A stretch of DNA of 14,030 bases from Bacteroidetes bacterium UBA1952 (GTDB lineage Bacteria; Bacteroidota; Bacteroidia; Chitinophagales; Chitinophagaceae), in assembly GCA_002336725.1 (NCBI GenBank), contig DDEO01000067.1, forward strand, positions 706 through 14,735, written 5' to 3'. Under the pieces are notes generated by a model. That model was not told the DNA's origin. It did no database searches and saw only the letters and a list, made by a program, of their open reading frames with translations. Shown here one piece after another: positions 7,847-13,362 of this stretch (positions within the stretch are counted from its first letter, which is position 1; every line of letters begins with the position of its first letter). A program made the position numbers and the translations under genes.

Positions 7847-7878
7847 TTTGGATTAATTCCGGAAATTTCCTACCTTCG
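7847..7878 (+). promoter_or_regulatory. Promoter of rplS: TTTG, 20-bp spacer, TACCTTCG
   Basis: TTTG (7847-7850) and TACCTTCG (7871-7878, one mismatch to TAnnTTTG) are separated by 20 bp, the usual Bacteroidota spacing, and the box ends 22 nt before the rplS ATG. The spacer contains a TTCCGGAA palindrome (7857-7864). A second box, TATCTTTG, exact, lies at 7823-7830 and could be an alternative promoter, though its best TTTG is 16 bp upstream. Confidence 0.6.
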
Positions 7879-7900
7879 CCCGCTCAAATTGAAAATTCCC

Positions 7901-8281
7901 ATGGACGCCATAGCTTTCGTTCACGAACAAATGACCGCTCAAAAGACGGTCCCGCATTTCAAAGCCGGTGATAACATCACTGTTAACTACCGCATCATTG
8001 AAGGCGCTAAAGAGCGTATCCAGGCCTACCGAGGCGACGTTATCAAGCGTCAGGGTCGCGGTATGACACAGACTTTCACCGTCCGCAAAATGTCGAACGG
8101 TGTAGGTGTGGAGCGCCTTTTCCCACTCTACAGCCCCAACATCGAGTCTATCGAGCTGAACAAATCGGGCCGTGTACGTCGTGCTAAACTCTACTATCTG
8201 CGCGAGCGTTCCGGCAAGAGCGCCCGTATCAAGGAGAAAAAACGCGCCGTTGCCCCGAAAGCAAAAGCGGTCGAAGCTTAA
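7901..8281 (+). CDS. rplS: Large ribosomal subunit protein bL19
   Basis: The 126-residue product aligns end to end with bL19, which sits at the interface between the 50S and 30S subunits. Recognisable segments: FKAGDNITVNYRIIEGAKERIQ with the SH3-like core, AYRGDVIKRQGRGMTQTFTVRK, the GVGVERLFPLYSPNIESIEL block, and the family signature RVRRAKLYYLRERSGKSARIKEK. A short basic and Ala-rich tail (AVAPKAKAVEA) ends the protein, common in Bacteroidota. The start at 7901 gives the normal N-terminus; an in-frame upstream start near 7814 would add 29 unrelated residues and include the promoter, so I reject it. It is not followed by other ribosomal or tRNA-modification genes such as trmD or rimM. Confidence 0.98.
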   Translation: MDAIAFVHEQMTAQKTVPHFKAGDNITVNYRIIEGAKERIQAYRGDVIKRQGRGMTQTFTVRKMSNGVGVERLFPLYSPNIESIELNKSGRVRRAKLYYLRERSGKSARIKEKKRAVAPKAKAVEA

Positions 8282-8313
8282 TTTTTTTACGCCCTCCCTT
8301 CTTTCCGAAAATT

Positions 8314-8343
8314 GCCGCATCCTGCTTACGGGGTGCGGCTTTT
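8314..8343 (+). terminator. Terminator of rplS
   Basis: GCCGCATCC (8314-8322) pairs with GGGTGCGGC (8331-8339) as nine pairs including one U-G wobble, with an 8-nt loop, followed by TTTT (8340-8343). It lies 33 bp after the rplS stop. Confidence 0.8.
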
Positions 8344-8364
8344 CGCGTCTGGAAATACGCCGTA

Positions 8365-8452
8365 TGGAACGCGGATAAAACCGATCTTTACGGATTTTCA
8401 CGGATGAAAAAATCCGTGTTTATCCGTCTGAATCCGCATTATCCGAGTTCCA
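8365..8452. repeat. 88-nt imperfect palindrome built of CGGAT/ATCCG units
   Basis: The two arms pair in a constant register (paired positions sum to 16817). TGGAAC (8365-8370) pairs with GTTCCA (8447-8452), CGGATAA (8372-8378) with TTATCCG (8439-8445), ACGGAT (8390-8395) with ATCCGT (8422-8427), and CACGGAT (8399-8405) with ATCCGTG (8412-8418), around a 6-nt GAAAAA loop. TTT/TTT forms a symmetric internal bulge, and 8379-8389/8428-8438 pair only partly. It sits in the 239-bp gap between rplS and the DUF2851 gene, after the rplS terminator. It looks like a REP/MITE-type element; its copy number cannot be judged from this window. Confidence 0.75.
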
Positions 8453-8513
8453 ATAACTCAATTTCCGGCCCTGGTCTCTGATTTCTTGGATTTTGCGTTT
8501 TGATACCGGAACT

Positions 8514-8529
8514 TTCCTTCATGAAGGAA
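8514..8529. promoter_or_regulatory. 16-bp perfect palindrome across the DUF2851 start codon
   Basis: TTCCTTCATGAAGGAA is its own reverse complement and is centred on the ATG at 8521. It could be an operator or simply a coincidence of the MKE codons. No -7 box of the TAnnTTTG type is seen upstream of this gene. Confidence 0.3.
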
Positions 8530-9807
8530 GACCTGCTGCAATTCATCTGGCAATACAGCCTGTATCAGCCCACCGGCCTCGTTACCACCGCCGGCGAGCC
8601 GGTAACGGTCGTGCATCCGGGCGTGCTCAACCGCCACTCCGGCCCCGATTTTTCGGCGGCTAAAATCCGCGTCGGCGAAACCCTTTTGGCCGGGGCCATA
8701 GAGATGCACCTGCGCAGCAGCGACTGGATAAAACACAATCACAGCGCCGACGAAGCCTATAAGAGCGTTATCCTGCATGTGGTTTTGGAAGACGATATGC
8801 CGGGCGCTGTTTCCGGAATTCCCGTGCTGGTTTTGGCCCCGCACATCCCCGAAGAAGTAGAAGTTCGGTACGCCGATTTGCTGCGCACCACCAGCCCTTT
8901 GCCCTGCGCTCAGCAGCACCGGCAGGTTTCTGAAATCGTGAAAAACTCCTGGCTCACCCGGATGCTCTCGCAGCGTTGGGAACGCCGCTTTGCCGAATAC
9001 GAAGCGCGCCTCGCCGCCCTCCACGGCGATTTTGCCGCGCTGCTCTACGAGCGCCTCGCCGCCGGACTGGGCTTTAAGGTGAATGCCGAGGCTTTTAGTC
9101 GGCTGGCGCGACAAACGCCGCTGACTATCCTGCTTAAAAACCGCAACAGTCTGCCCACACTCGAAGCCCTTTTGTTTGGTCAGTCGGGGTTATTTCCGGA
9201 AAATGCTACCGAAACCTACGTGCAAACGCTGCGGGCCGAATACGGGTATCTCCAGCACAAATATTCCCTTCAGCCGCTGGCCGCCCACGAGTGGAAATTT
9301 CTGCGGATGCGCCCGGCCAATTTCCCCACCATCCGCATTGCCCAACTGGCATCCGTTCTGCATATTTTAGGCGACAATCTTCCGGCCTTGTTAGATGTTT
9401 CAGATGCCCAGGAAGCGGTCGCGAAATTAGGAGTTCCGGTGAGTAATTTCTGGCACACGCACGCCAGTTTTAAGGAAGGAAAAGAACACGCGCCGCAGGA
9501 AAAAACGCTTGGCAAAAGCAGCGCCGAAAACCTGGTCGTCAATGTGCTGGCACCGCTCAAATACCTGCGGGCCGCGCATTCCGGAAATGCAGCCGAACGC
9601 GAGCGGGCAGAGGCTTTTTTAGACAGTCTGCCGCCGGAAAAAAACAGCCTTATCGCCCATTTTACAGACACCGGCTGGAAGCCCCGCAACGCATCCGAAG
9701 CGCAGGGAATGCTGGAACTCTACAACCATTATTGCAGCCGCAAGGATTGCCTGAACTGCGCCATTGGACTTAAAATCCTACGCAGCGCCGTTCCCGCCGT
9801 GAAATGA
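8521..9807 (+). CDS. DUF2851 family protein
   Basis: The 428-residue product matches DUF2851, a Bacteroidota-rich family of unknown function. The N-terminal signature is clear: MKEDLLQFIWQYSLYQ, HPGVLNRHSGPDFSAAKI, then GAIEMHLRSSDWIKHNHSADEAYKSVILHVV, conserved His/Asp/Glu-rich elements that look like a metal- or nucleic-acid-handling site (inference only). The C-terminus carries a Cys cluster, Cys405-x4-Cys410-x2-Cys413 (CSRKDCLNC), as is usual in the family. No signal peptide is seen, so it is probably cytosolic. I choose ATG 8521 because family members begin M-x-E-x-L-Q-x-I-W; a TTG at 8500 in frame would add seven residues. The start codon lies within a 16-bp perfect palindrome. The last 30 bp overlap the convergent OsmC gene. 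Confidence 0.9.
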   Translation: MKEDLLQFIWQYSLYQPTGLVTTAGEPVTVVHPGVLNRHSGPDFSAAKIRVGETLLAGAIEMHLRSSDWIKHNHSADEAYKSVILHVVLEDDMPGAVSGIPVLVLAPHIPEEVEVRYADLLRTTSPLPCAQQHRQVSEIVKNSWLTRMLSQRWERRFAEYEARLAALHGDFAALLYERLAAGLGFKVNAEAFSRLARQTPLTILLKNRNSLPTLEALLFGQSGLFPENATETYVQTLRAEYGYLQHKYSLQPLAAHEWKFLRMRPANFPTIRIAQLASVLHILGDNLPALLDVSDAQEAVAKLGVPVSNFWHTHASFKEGKEHAPQEKTLGKSSAENLVVNVLAPLKYLRAAHSGNAAERERAEAFLDSLPPEKNSLIAHFTDTGWKPRNASEAQGMLELYNHYCSRKDCLNCAIGLKILRSAVPAVK

Positions 9808-10197
9808 AACCGTCTTTTTGCAGTCGGGGTGCAGGCTCTGAAAAACCGGGCAGGTAAGCGCCGCATTCTTCAGAATCGCCTGTTCTTTTTCGGAAAGCGA
9901 AAGGCTTTCCGGATAATAAACATCCACCACAATCCCGCCGATGCGGCGCGGTTCGGAAGCCATAATTTTGGTTACTTCAAAGCGCGTTCCTTCAATCGCC
10001 AGGCCGTGCGTTTTTGCAGCAATGCCCATAATCGTTGCCATACACGAAGCAAGCGCCGTGGCCACAAGGTCGGTAGGGGAGAAAGCCTCGCCCTTGCCGT
10101 GGTTGTCGGTGGGCGCGTCGGTAATGATGGTGGTACCCGATTGCAGGTGGGTGGCTTCGGTGCGCAAATCGCCTTTGTAAAGGACTTTTGAAGTCAT
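9778..10197 (-). CDS. OsmC/Ohr family peroxiredoxin-like protein
   Basis: The 139-residue product fits the OsmC family in length and fold order. The two reactive cysteines are present: Cys52 in the helix PTDLVATALASCMATIMG and Cys116 in NAALTCPVFQSLHPD. OsmC/Ohr proteins reduce organic or fatty-acid hydroperoxides in the cytosol with thiol electron donors. The start MTSKVLYKGDLRTEATH is normal for the YhfA/OsmC-like branch. The sequence alone does not tell OsmC from Ohr substrate range; the HxxG-containing segment DNHGKGEAFSP favours the general OsmC-like group. It converges with the DUF2851 gene, overlapping its last 30 bp, and diverges from the outer-membrane protein gene at 10281. A TTCCGGAA site (10201-10208) lies 4 bp before its start. 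Confidence 0.93.
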   Translation of the reverse strand: MTSKVLYKGDLRTEATHLQSGTTIITDAPTDNHGKGEAFSPTDLVATALASCMATIMGIAAKTHGLAIEGTRFEVTKIMASEPRRIGGIVVDVYYPESLSLSEKEQAILKNAALTCPVFQSLHPDCKKTVSFHGGNGAA

Positions 10198-10219
10198 GAT
10201 TTCCGGAAAATTTTTCGTG

Positions 10220-10247
10220 CAAATTACCCGATTTTATCCCCGCTCAA
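10220..10247 (-). promoter_or_regulatory. Candidate promoter of the OsmC-family gene
   Basis: On the minus strand TTG (complement of 10245-10247) is followed after 18 bp by TAATTTG (complement of 10220-10226), a -7 box one base shorter than TAnnTTTG. It ends 22 nt before the ATG. Confidence 0.4.
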
Positions 10248-10267
10248 CTCCGAAGGCATAAAAGTGT

Positions 10268-10275
10268 TATTTTAG
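10268..10275 (+). promoter_or_regulatory. Possible -7 box (TATTTTAG) of the outer-membrane protein gene
   Basis: TATTTTAG matches TAnnTTTG at five of six fixed positions and ends 5 nt before the ATG at 10281, the same close spacing as seen for neighbouring genes. Confidence 0.35.
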
Positions 10276-10280
10276 CAGTC

Positions 10281-11192
10281 ATGCGTCTATTCCTAATTCC
10301 TCTGCTCGCAACTGCCTTTTTCCTGCTGCCGGAGCATGGACAGGCGCAGTCTGCCGTTCCCACCGATTCTACCCGGTCCCTCTCAATCCCCCCGAAGGAG
10401 GGAAAGCTGGTACCATCTGTAGCTACGGATTCTACGCGGGTCGTTATTCCCCCAAAATCCAAACCCGTTATTAAGCCCCGGCCCAGGCCGATTGACCGCG
10501 AATTTTCCGGCGGCATTCAAATCAATTCGGATGGTTATAGCGTTTTATTGGAAAAAGGGACTGTGCGCAGCGAGGAGAGCGGCGAAAGAGCCAATATGTT
10601 CTATAACGTTCGCTCCTATAGCCTGGAGTTTACCGAATATTTTAGTCCCAACGAACTGAAAAGTTCCCAATCCAGCGACCCCAATCAGGGATCGCGGTCG
10701 CAGGGCTATACTTTTGGCAAGGCGGCTAATTTTTATGCCGTGAAACTGGGGATGAATTTCCGGAAAATGATAGCCGGAAAACCCGAAAGCGGCACAGTTT
10801 CCATCCATTGGGTCAATGGCGGCGGCCTGGCGGTGGGGCTGGTGAAGCCGTATTATGTAACCGGTAATTTCACGAGCGGCAACGGGCCGATAAAATACGA
10901 GCCTGCTACCGCAAATAATTTTCTGGATGCCGCCCGTGTTACCGGAAAAGGGCCGTTTGCCGAAGGACTGAAAGAGCTGAAAATTAACCCCGGCCTGCAC
11001 CTGAAAAGTGCGCTGCGTTTTGACTTTGCCAACAACAAAAAGCGCCTGACTGCACTGGAAACCGGCGTTGCAGCAGCATATTATTTTCAGCCGGTGGAAA
11101 TCATGGCGACTAAAAAACCACAGTCTTTGTTTGTGAATGTCTATGCGGCTCTTCATTTCGGAAAGCGTTATGCCGGCAAAGAGCGGTATTGA
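10281..11192 (+). CDS. Predicted outer-membrane beta-barrel protein, family not recognised
   Basis: The 303-residue product has a signal peptide (MRLFLIPLLATAFFLLPEHGQAQ). A Pro-rich linker (about 24-72) follows, containing a near-duplicate unit: VPTDSTRSLSIPPK at 26-39 and VATDSTRVVIPPK at 47-59. The remainder alternates amphipathic strands (GGIQINSDGYSVLLEKG, SYSLEFTEYF, FYAVKLGMNFRKM, GTVSIHWVNGGGLAVGLV, SLFVNVYAALHFGKRYAGKERY), suggesting a barrel of roughly 10-12 strands. I assign no function. The last five codons (KERY-stop) fall in a 15-bp sequence repeated just before lipA, so the gene may once have directly preceded lipA. One TTCCGGAA site lies at 10758-10765. Confidence 0.8.
   Translation: MRLFLIPLLATAFFLLPEHGQAQSAVPTDSTRSLSIPPKEGKLVPSVATDSTRVVIPPKSKPVIKPRPRPIDREFSGGIQINSDGYSVLLEKGTVRSEESGERANMFYNVRSYSLEFTEYFSPNELKSSQSSDPNQGSRSQGYTFGKAANFYAVKLGMNFRKMIAGKPESGTVSIHWVNGGGLAVGLVKPYYVTGNFTSGNGPIKYEPATANNFLDAARVTGKGPFAEGLKELKINPGLHLKSALRFDFANNKKRLTALETGVAAAYYFQPVEIMATKKPQSLFVNVYAALHFGKRYAGKERY
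11176..11190 (+). repeat. 15-bp direct repeat, left copy
   Basis: GCAAAGAGCGGTATT, inside the last codons of the outer-membrane protein gene (AAA GAG CGG TAT TGA encodes KERY-stop). It is identical to the copy at 12014-12028, 838 bp away. Confidence 0.9.
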
Positions 11193-11263
11193 TGTTTAGC
11201 GAGATAGCTGTTTTGTGGCAGCGCAGTGGGAGTTGCCGAACTACAGACGCGGGTTAAAATTTG

Positions 11264-11271
11264 TAAATTTG
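11264..11271 (+). promoter_or_regulatory. -7 box (TAAATTTG) of the toxin-antitoxin operon
   Basis: TAAATTTG is an exact TAnnTTTG match and ends only 3 nt before the antitoxin ATG at 11275. An overlapping alternative, TAAAATTTG (11255-11263), has a TTG 19 bp upstream (11233-11235). Confidence 0.5.
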
Positions 11272-11274
11272 ACT

Positions 11275-11502
11275 ATGACAACGTATCAGGTAAGCGTTAT
11301 AAATCCGAAGGCAGATAAACTGTTGCAGGATCTGGCAGACCTAAAACTTATTTCTATTACAGAAACAAGTGTGGATGATGTATTTCTAAAAGTGGTGGCG
11401 CGTCTGCGTACTAAAGCCGAAAGCGCACCTCCTTCTATGGAAGAAATTATCGCAGAGGTAGAAGCCGTAAGAGCCCGACGTTATGCCCAAAACAAGGCTT
11501 AG
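11275..11502 (+). CDS. Putative antitoxin of a PIN-family toxin
   Basis: The 75-residue product directly precedes and overlaps a PIN toxin gene by 20 bp, the usual arrangement of type II toxin-antitoxin pairs. The N-terminus (TYQVSVINPKADKLLQDLADLKLISI) looks like a short strand followed by a helix. The C-terminal half is helical, with charged heptad-like stretches (MEEIIAEVEAVRARRYAQ) that could wrap around the toxin. I do not recognise a named antitoxin family; the assignment rests mainly on context. I start at ATG 11275 (MTTYQ), because an upstream in-frame start at 11215 would add 20 residues and swallow the promoter box. Confidence 0.75.
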   Translation: MTTYQVSVINPKADKLLQDLADLKLISITETSVDDVFLKVVARLRTKAESAPPSMEEIIAEVEAVRARRYAQNKA

Positions 11503-11896
11503 AGTTATCATTGACACAAATCTGTGGCTGAGCTTTCTGCTTACTAAAAATCAGCAACGACTGGACGCGCTCTTTGCGGATGAAAGTATATTGTTGTTGG
11601 TAAGCCCTGAATTGCTGGATGAGATTGTAGAGGTAGCCCGACGTCCAAAATTCAGAAAGTACTTTGACCTGGATGACCTGACTGATTTACTGCTCGCCAT
11701 GCGGCGGAAGGCAGCGGTGATAGACGTAACCACCAACGTTGCGGACTGTAGGGATGCAAAGGATAATTTCCTGCTTGCTTTAGCCCTGGACGGGAATGCT
11801 ACTCACTTACTAACCGGTGATAAGGACCTGCTGGTATTAAATCCATTTGGTAAGACCAGAATATTAACCATCACCGAATTTCTCTCAGATCGGTAA
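11483..11896 (+). CDS. PIN-domain toxin (type II toxin-antitoxin ribonuclease)
   Basis: The 137-residue product is a single PIN domain of the putative toxin-antitoxin PIN family (TIGR00305/COG1569 type). The acidic metal-binding residues are in place: Asp11 in RVIIDTNLWLSFLL, Glu47 in SPELLDEIVEV, Asp91/Asp94 in CRDAKDNFLLALAL, and Asp113 in LLTGDKDLL. Such toxins are Mg/Mn-dependent RNases that cut tRNA, rRNA or mRNA when the antitoxin is lost; the target here is unknown. All catalytic positions are intact, so the toxin is probably active. Its ATG lies inside the antitoxin gene (20-bp overlap), implying translational coupling. No terminator hairpin is clear in the 11897-12013 stretch. Confidence 0.9.
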   Translation: MPKTRLRVIIDTNLWLSFLLTKNQQRLDALFADESILLLVSPELLDEIVEVARRPKFRKYFDLDDLTDLLLAMRRKAAVIDVTTNVADCRDAKDNFLLALALDGNATHLLTGDKDLLVLNPFGKTRILTITEFLSDR

Positions 11897-12013
11897 TCAT
11901 GCGCACAAAAGGATTTAGTTCTATACACATAGTACGGTGTGTCCTGTTTCGGTTTCTGCCCCGCTACACTACCGCCCGGTGCCTTTTTACATTCTCCCAC
12001 GTTAAGAACCAAA

Positions 12014-12028
12014 GCAAAGAGCGGTATT
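12014..12028 (+). repeat. 15-bp direct repeat, right copy
   Basis: GCAAAGAGCGGTATT again, followed by AA so that the same frame reads KERY-stop (TAA). It ends 5 bp before the lipA -7 box. The preceding codons (VKNQS) differ from those before the left copy. Confidence 0.9.
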
Positions 12029-12033
12029 AAACG

Positions 12034-12041
12034 TAATTTTG
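12034..12041 (+). promoter_or_regulatory. -7 box (TAATTTTG) of lipA
   Basis: TAATTTTG is an exact TAnnTTTG match ending 13 nt before the lipA ATG. It lies just right of the direct repeat, so the insertion, if real, left it untouched. Confidence 0.5.
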
Positions 12042-12054
12042 AGCCTTCTGTACT

Positions 12055-12996
12055 ATGCAAGAGCTACCGGTAATCGGCGCTACGGCGCCGGTAGAAACAC
12101 GCGCAAAAAAGCCCGACTGGCTGAAAGTAAGACTTCCCACGGGCGAAGGTTATAAACACGTTCGCGGACTGGTGTCGCAGCACAAACTGCATACCATCTG
12201 CGAGAGCGGCAGTTGTCCCAATATGGGCGAATGCTGGGGCGCAGGCACGGCCACGTTCATGATTCTGGGCAATATCTGCACCCGTTCCTGCGGCTTCTGC
12301 GCCGTGGCTACCGGTAAGCCGCTGCCCGTGGACTGGGACGAGCCGCAACGCGTGGCCGAAGCCATCCACCTGATGCAGGTGAAACACGCGGTCATTACTT
12401 CGGTGGACCGCGACGAACTGAAAGACGGCGGGGCGGAAGTGTGGTATAACACCATCAAAGCCGTTCGCGCCCTCAATCCAGATACGACTTTAGAGACCCT
12501 GGTGCCCGATTTTAAAGGCGACCCCGAAGCCATTCAGCGCCTCTGCGATGCCGCGCCGGAAGTGATGAGCCACAATATTGAAACCGTGGAGCGCCTCACC
12601 CGGAAAGTGCGTATTCAGGCCAAATACCACCGCAGTATGGAGGTGATTCGCAGGTTTAAGGAAGGCGGGATGCGCACCAAAAGCGGCATCATGCTGGGCC
12701 TCGGCGAAACGCAGGAAGAAGTGCTGCAAACCCTGCGCGACCTGGCCGACAATGGCTGCGACGTGGTAACAATCGGTCAATATCTGCAACCCACACCGAA
12801 GCACTTGCCGGTGGCGCGCTTCGTGCACCCCGACGAGTTTGCGTTCTACCGCAACGAAGGCTATAAAATGGGCCTCGACCATGTGGAAAGCGGCCCGCTC
12901 GTGCGCTCGTCGTATCATAGCGAAAAGCACGTGGTGAGCGGTCGCCCGGCCTGGGAAGCTGAGCAGGAAGCAATGCCGGCGGGGGATGTTTTTTAA
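12055..12996 (+). CDS. lipA: Lipoyl synthase
   Basis: The 313-residue radical-SAM enzyme inserts two sulfur atoms into protein-bound octanoyl groups, making the lipoyl cofactor of pyruvate and 2-oxoglutarate dehydrogenases and the glycine cleavage system. Both iron-sulfur sites are complete: the auxiliary cluster Cys49-x4-Cys54-x5-Cys60 (CESGSCPNMGEC) and the radical-SAM triad Cys75-x3-Cys79-x2-Cys82 (CTRSCGFC). The C-terminal RSSY (284-287) supplies the Ser ligand of the auxiliary cluster. Further family blocks include AVITSVDRDELKDGGA, SHNIETVERLTRKVR and GLGETQEEV. Length is normal and no truncation is seen. lipB is not adjacent. It has its own -7 box and is transcribed alone here. Confidence 0.98.
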   Translation: MQELPVIGATAPVETRAKKPDWLKVRLPTGEGYKHVRGLVSQHKLHTICESGSCPNMGECWGAGTATFMILGNICTRSCGFCAVATGKPLPVDWDEPQRVAEAIHLMQVKHAVITSVDRDELKDGGAEVWYNTIKAVRALNPDTTLETLVPDFKGDPEAIQRLCDAAPEVMSHNIETVERLTRKVRIQAKYHRSMEVIRRFKEGGMRTKSGIMLGLGETQEEVLQTLRDLADNGCDVVTIGQYLQPTPKHLPVARFVHPDEFAFYRNEGYKMGLDHVESGPLVRSSYHSEKHVVSGRPAWEAEQEAMPAGDVF

Positions 12997-13124
12997 AAGA
13001 AAAATTAGGTGCGCAGCAATTATTTTAATACTATCGCCTGGGTGCTGGCCTGCGTTAATACGGCCTTCCCGGCTCGCCGCTGCATTTTTCATCCCTCAAT
13101 GAATTTCTCCAGAGCTATTCTTCC

Positions 13125-13213
13125 TTGCCCTGCCCTTTAGGGGCAACTAATTGCCCCGCCCTTTAGGCTAATTGCCCCGCCCTTTAGGCTAATTGCCCTG
13201 CCCTTTAGGGCGG
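13125..13213. repeat. 21-bp tandem repeat array with CCCTTTAGG core
   Basis: Two perfect 21-bp units (13151-13171 and 13172-13192) each contain TTGCCCCGCCCTTTAGG followed by CTAA. A 26-bp degenerate unit (13125-13150) precedes them, and a degenerate unit (13193-13213) ending GCCCTTTAGGGCGG follows. The outer units contain near-perfect GCCCTTTAGGG palindromes able to form hairpins, and the C-rich/G-rich ends can pair across the array. Units abut with no spacers. Confidence 0.85.
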
Positions 13214-13342
13214 GGAAGCCTGCATTCTATCTTCTCCGGAGGCCTTCAGGCCTTTATGGTTGGGCGAGCGCATATTCACAAAAAGCCATCGCCGCAGGTC
13301 TGGCTGTTTCTTCGTCGGCGTTCAGGATGACGGCATGGATAC

Positions 13343-13350
13343 TAAATTTG
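13343..13350 (+). promoter_or_regulatory. -7 box (TAAATTTG) of the sigma-54 activator gene
   Basis: TAAATTTG is an exact TAnnTTTG match, identical to that of the toxin-antitoxin operon, ending 12 nt before the ATG at 13363. A TTC, not TTG, lies 19 bp upstream. Confidence 0.45.
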
Positions 13351-13362
13351 CCGCTTCCCCCT

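Larger units (their letters stand above)
11191..12028. mobile_element. Candidate inserted segment carrying a toxin-antitoxin pair
   Basis: The 838-bp segment lies between two perfect 15-bp direct repeats and holds only the antitoxin and PIN toxin genes plus flanks of about 80 and 130 bp. By hand count, sample 60-base lines in it have 37-45% G+C against 60% for a line in lipA. It has no TTCCGGAA site. I see no terminal inverted repeats and no recombinase, so if it moved it was mobilised from elsewhere. Gene acquisition by recombination at the 3' end of the upstream gene fits as well. Confidence 0.4.
12997..13362. other. Intergenic region of 366 bp between lipA and the sigma-54 activator
   Basis: No gene is supported on either strand. 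It holds 21-bp tandem repeats (13125-13213), a small AGGCC/GGCCT hairpin with a TTCA loop (13240-13253) that might end a transcript, and the -7 box at 13343-13350. No strong terminator follows lipA directly; hairpins formed by the CCCTTTAGGG repeat units may serve instead. Confidence 0.6.

Noticed and set aside
11897..12013. Integron attC site behind the toxin gene
   Set aside because: Although cassette-borne toxin-antitoxin pairs are common, I could not find paired RYYYAAC and GTTRRRY core sites with the right arrangement, and there is no integrase.
11191..12013. Terminal inverted repeats of a transposable element around the toxin-antitoxin pair
   Set aside because: The 20 bases inside each direct repeat do not match in inverted orientation.
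11803..12060. A minus-strand frame of 85 codons between the toxin and lipA
   Set aside because: It runs antisense through the end of the toxin gene and the lipA promoter, has no family match I recognise and no promoter box on its strand.
12064..12094. Hairpin CTACCGG/CCGGTAG in the first codons of lipA as a regulatory element
   Set aside because: The stem is only 7 bp with a long loop and lies in coding sequence; there is no support for a riboswitch or attenuator.
13125..13213. CRISPR-like array
   Set aside because: The 21-bp units abut directly with no spacers and no cas gene is near; it is a simple tandem repeat.
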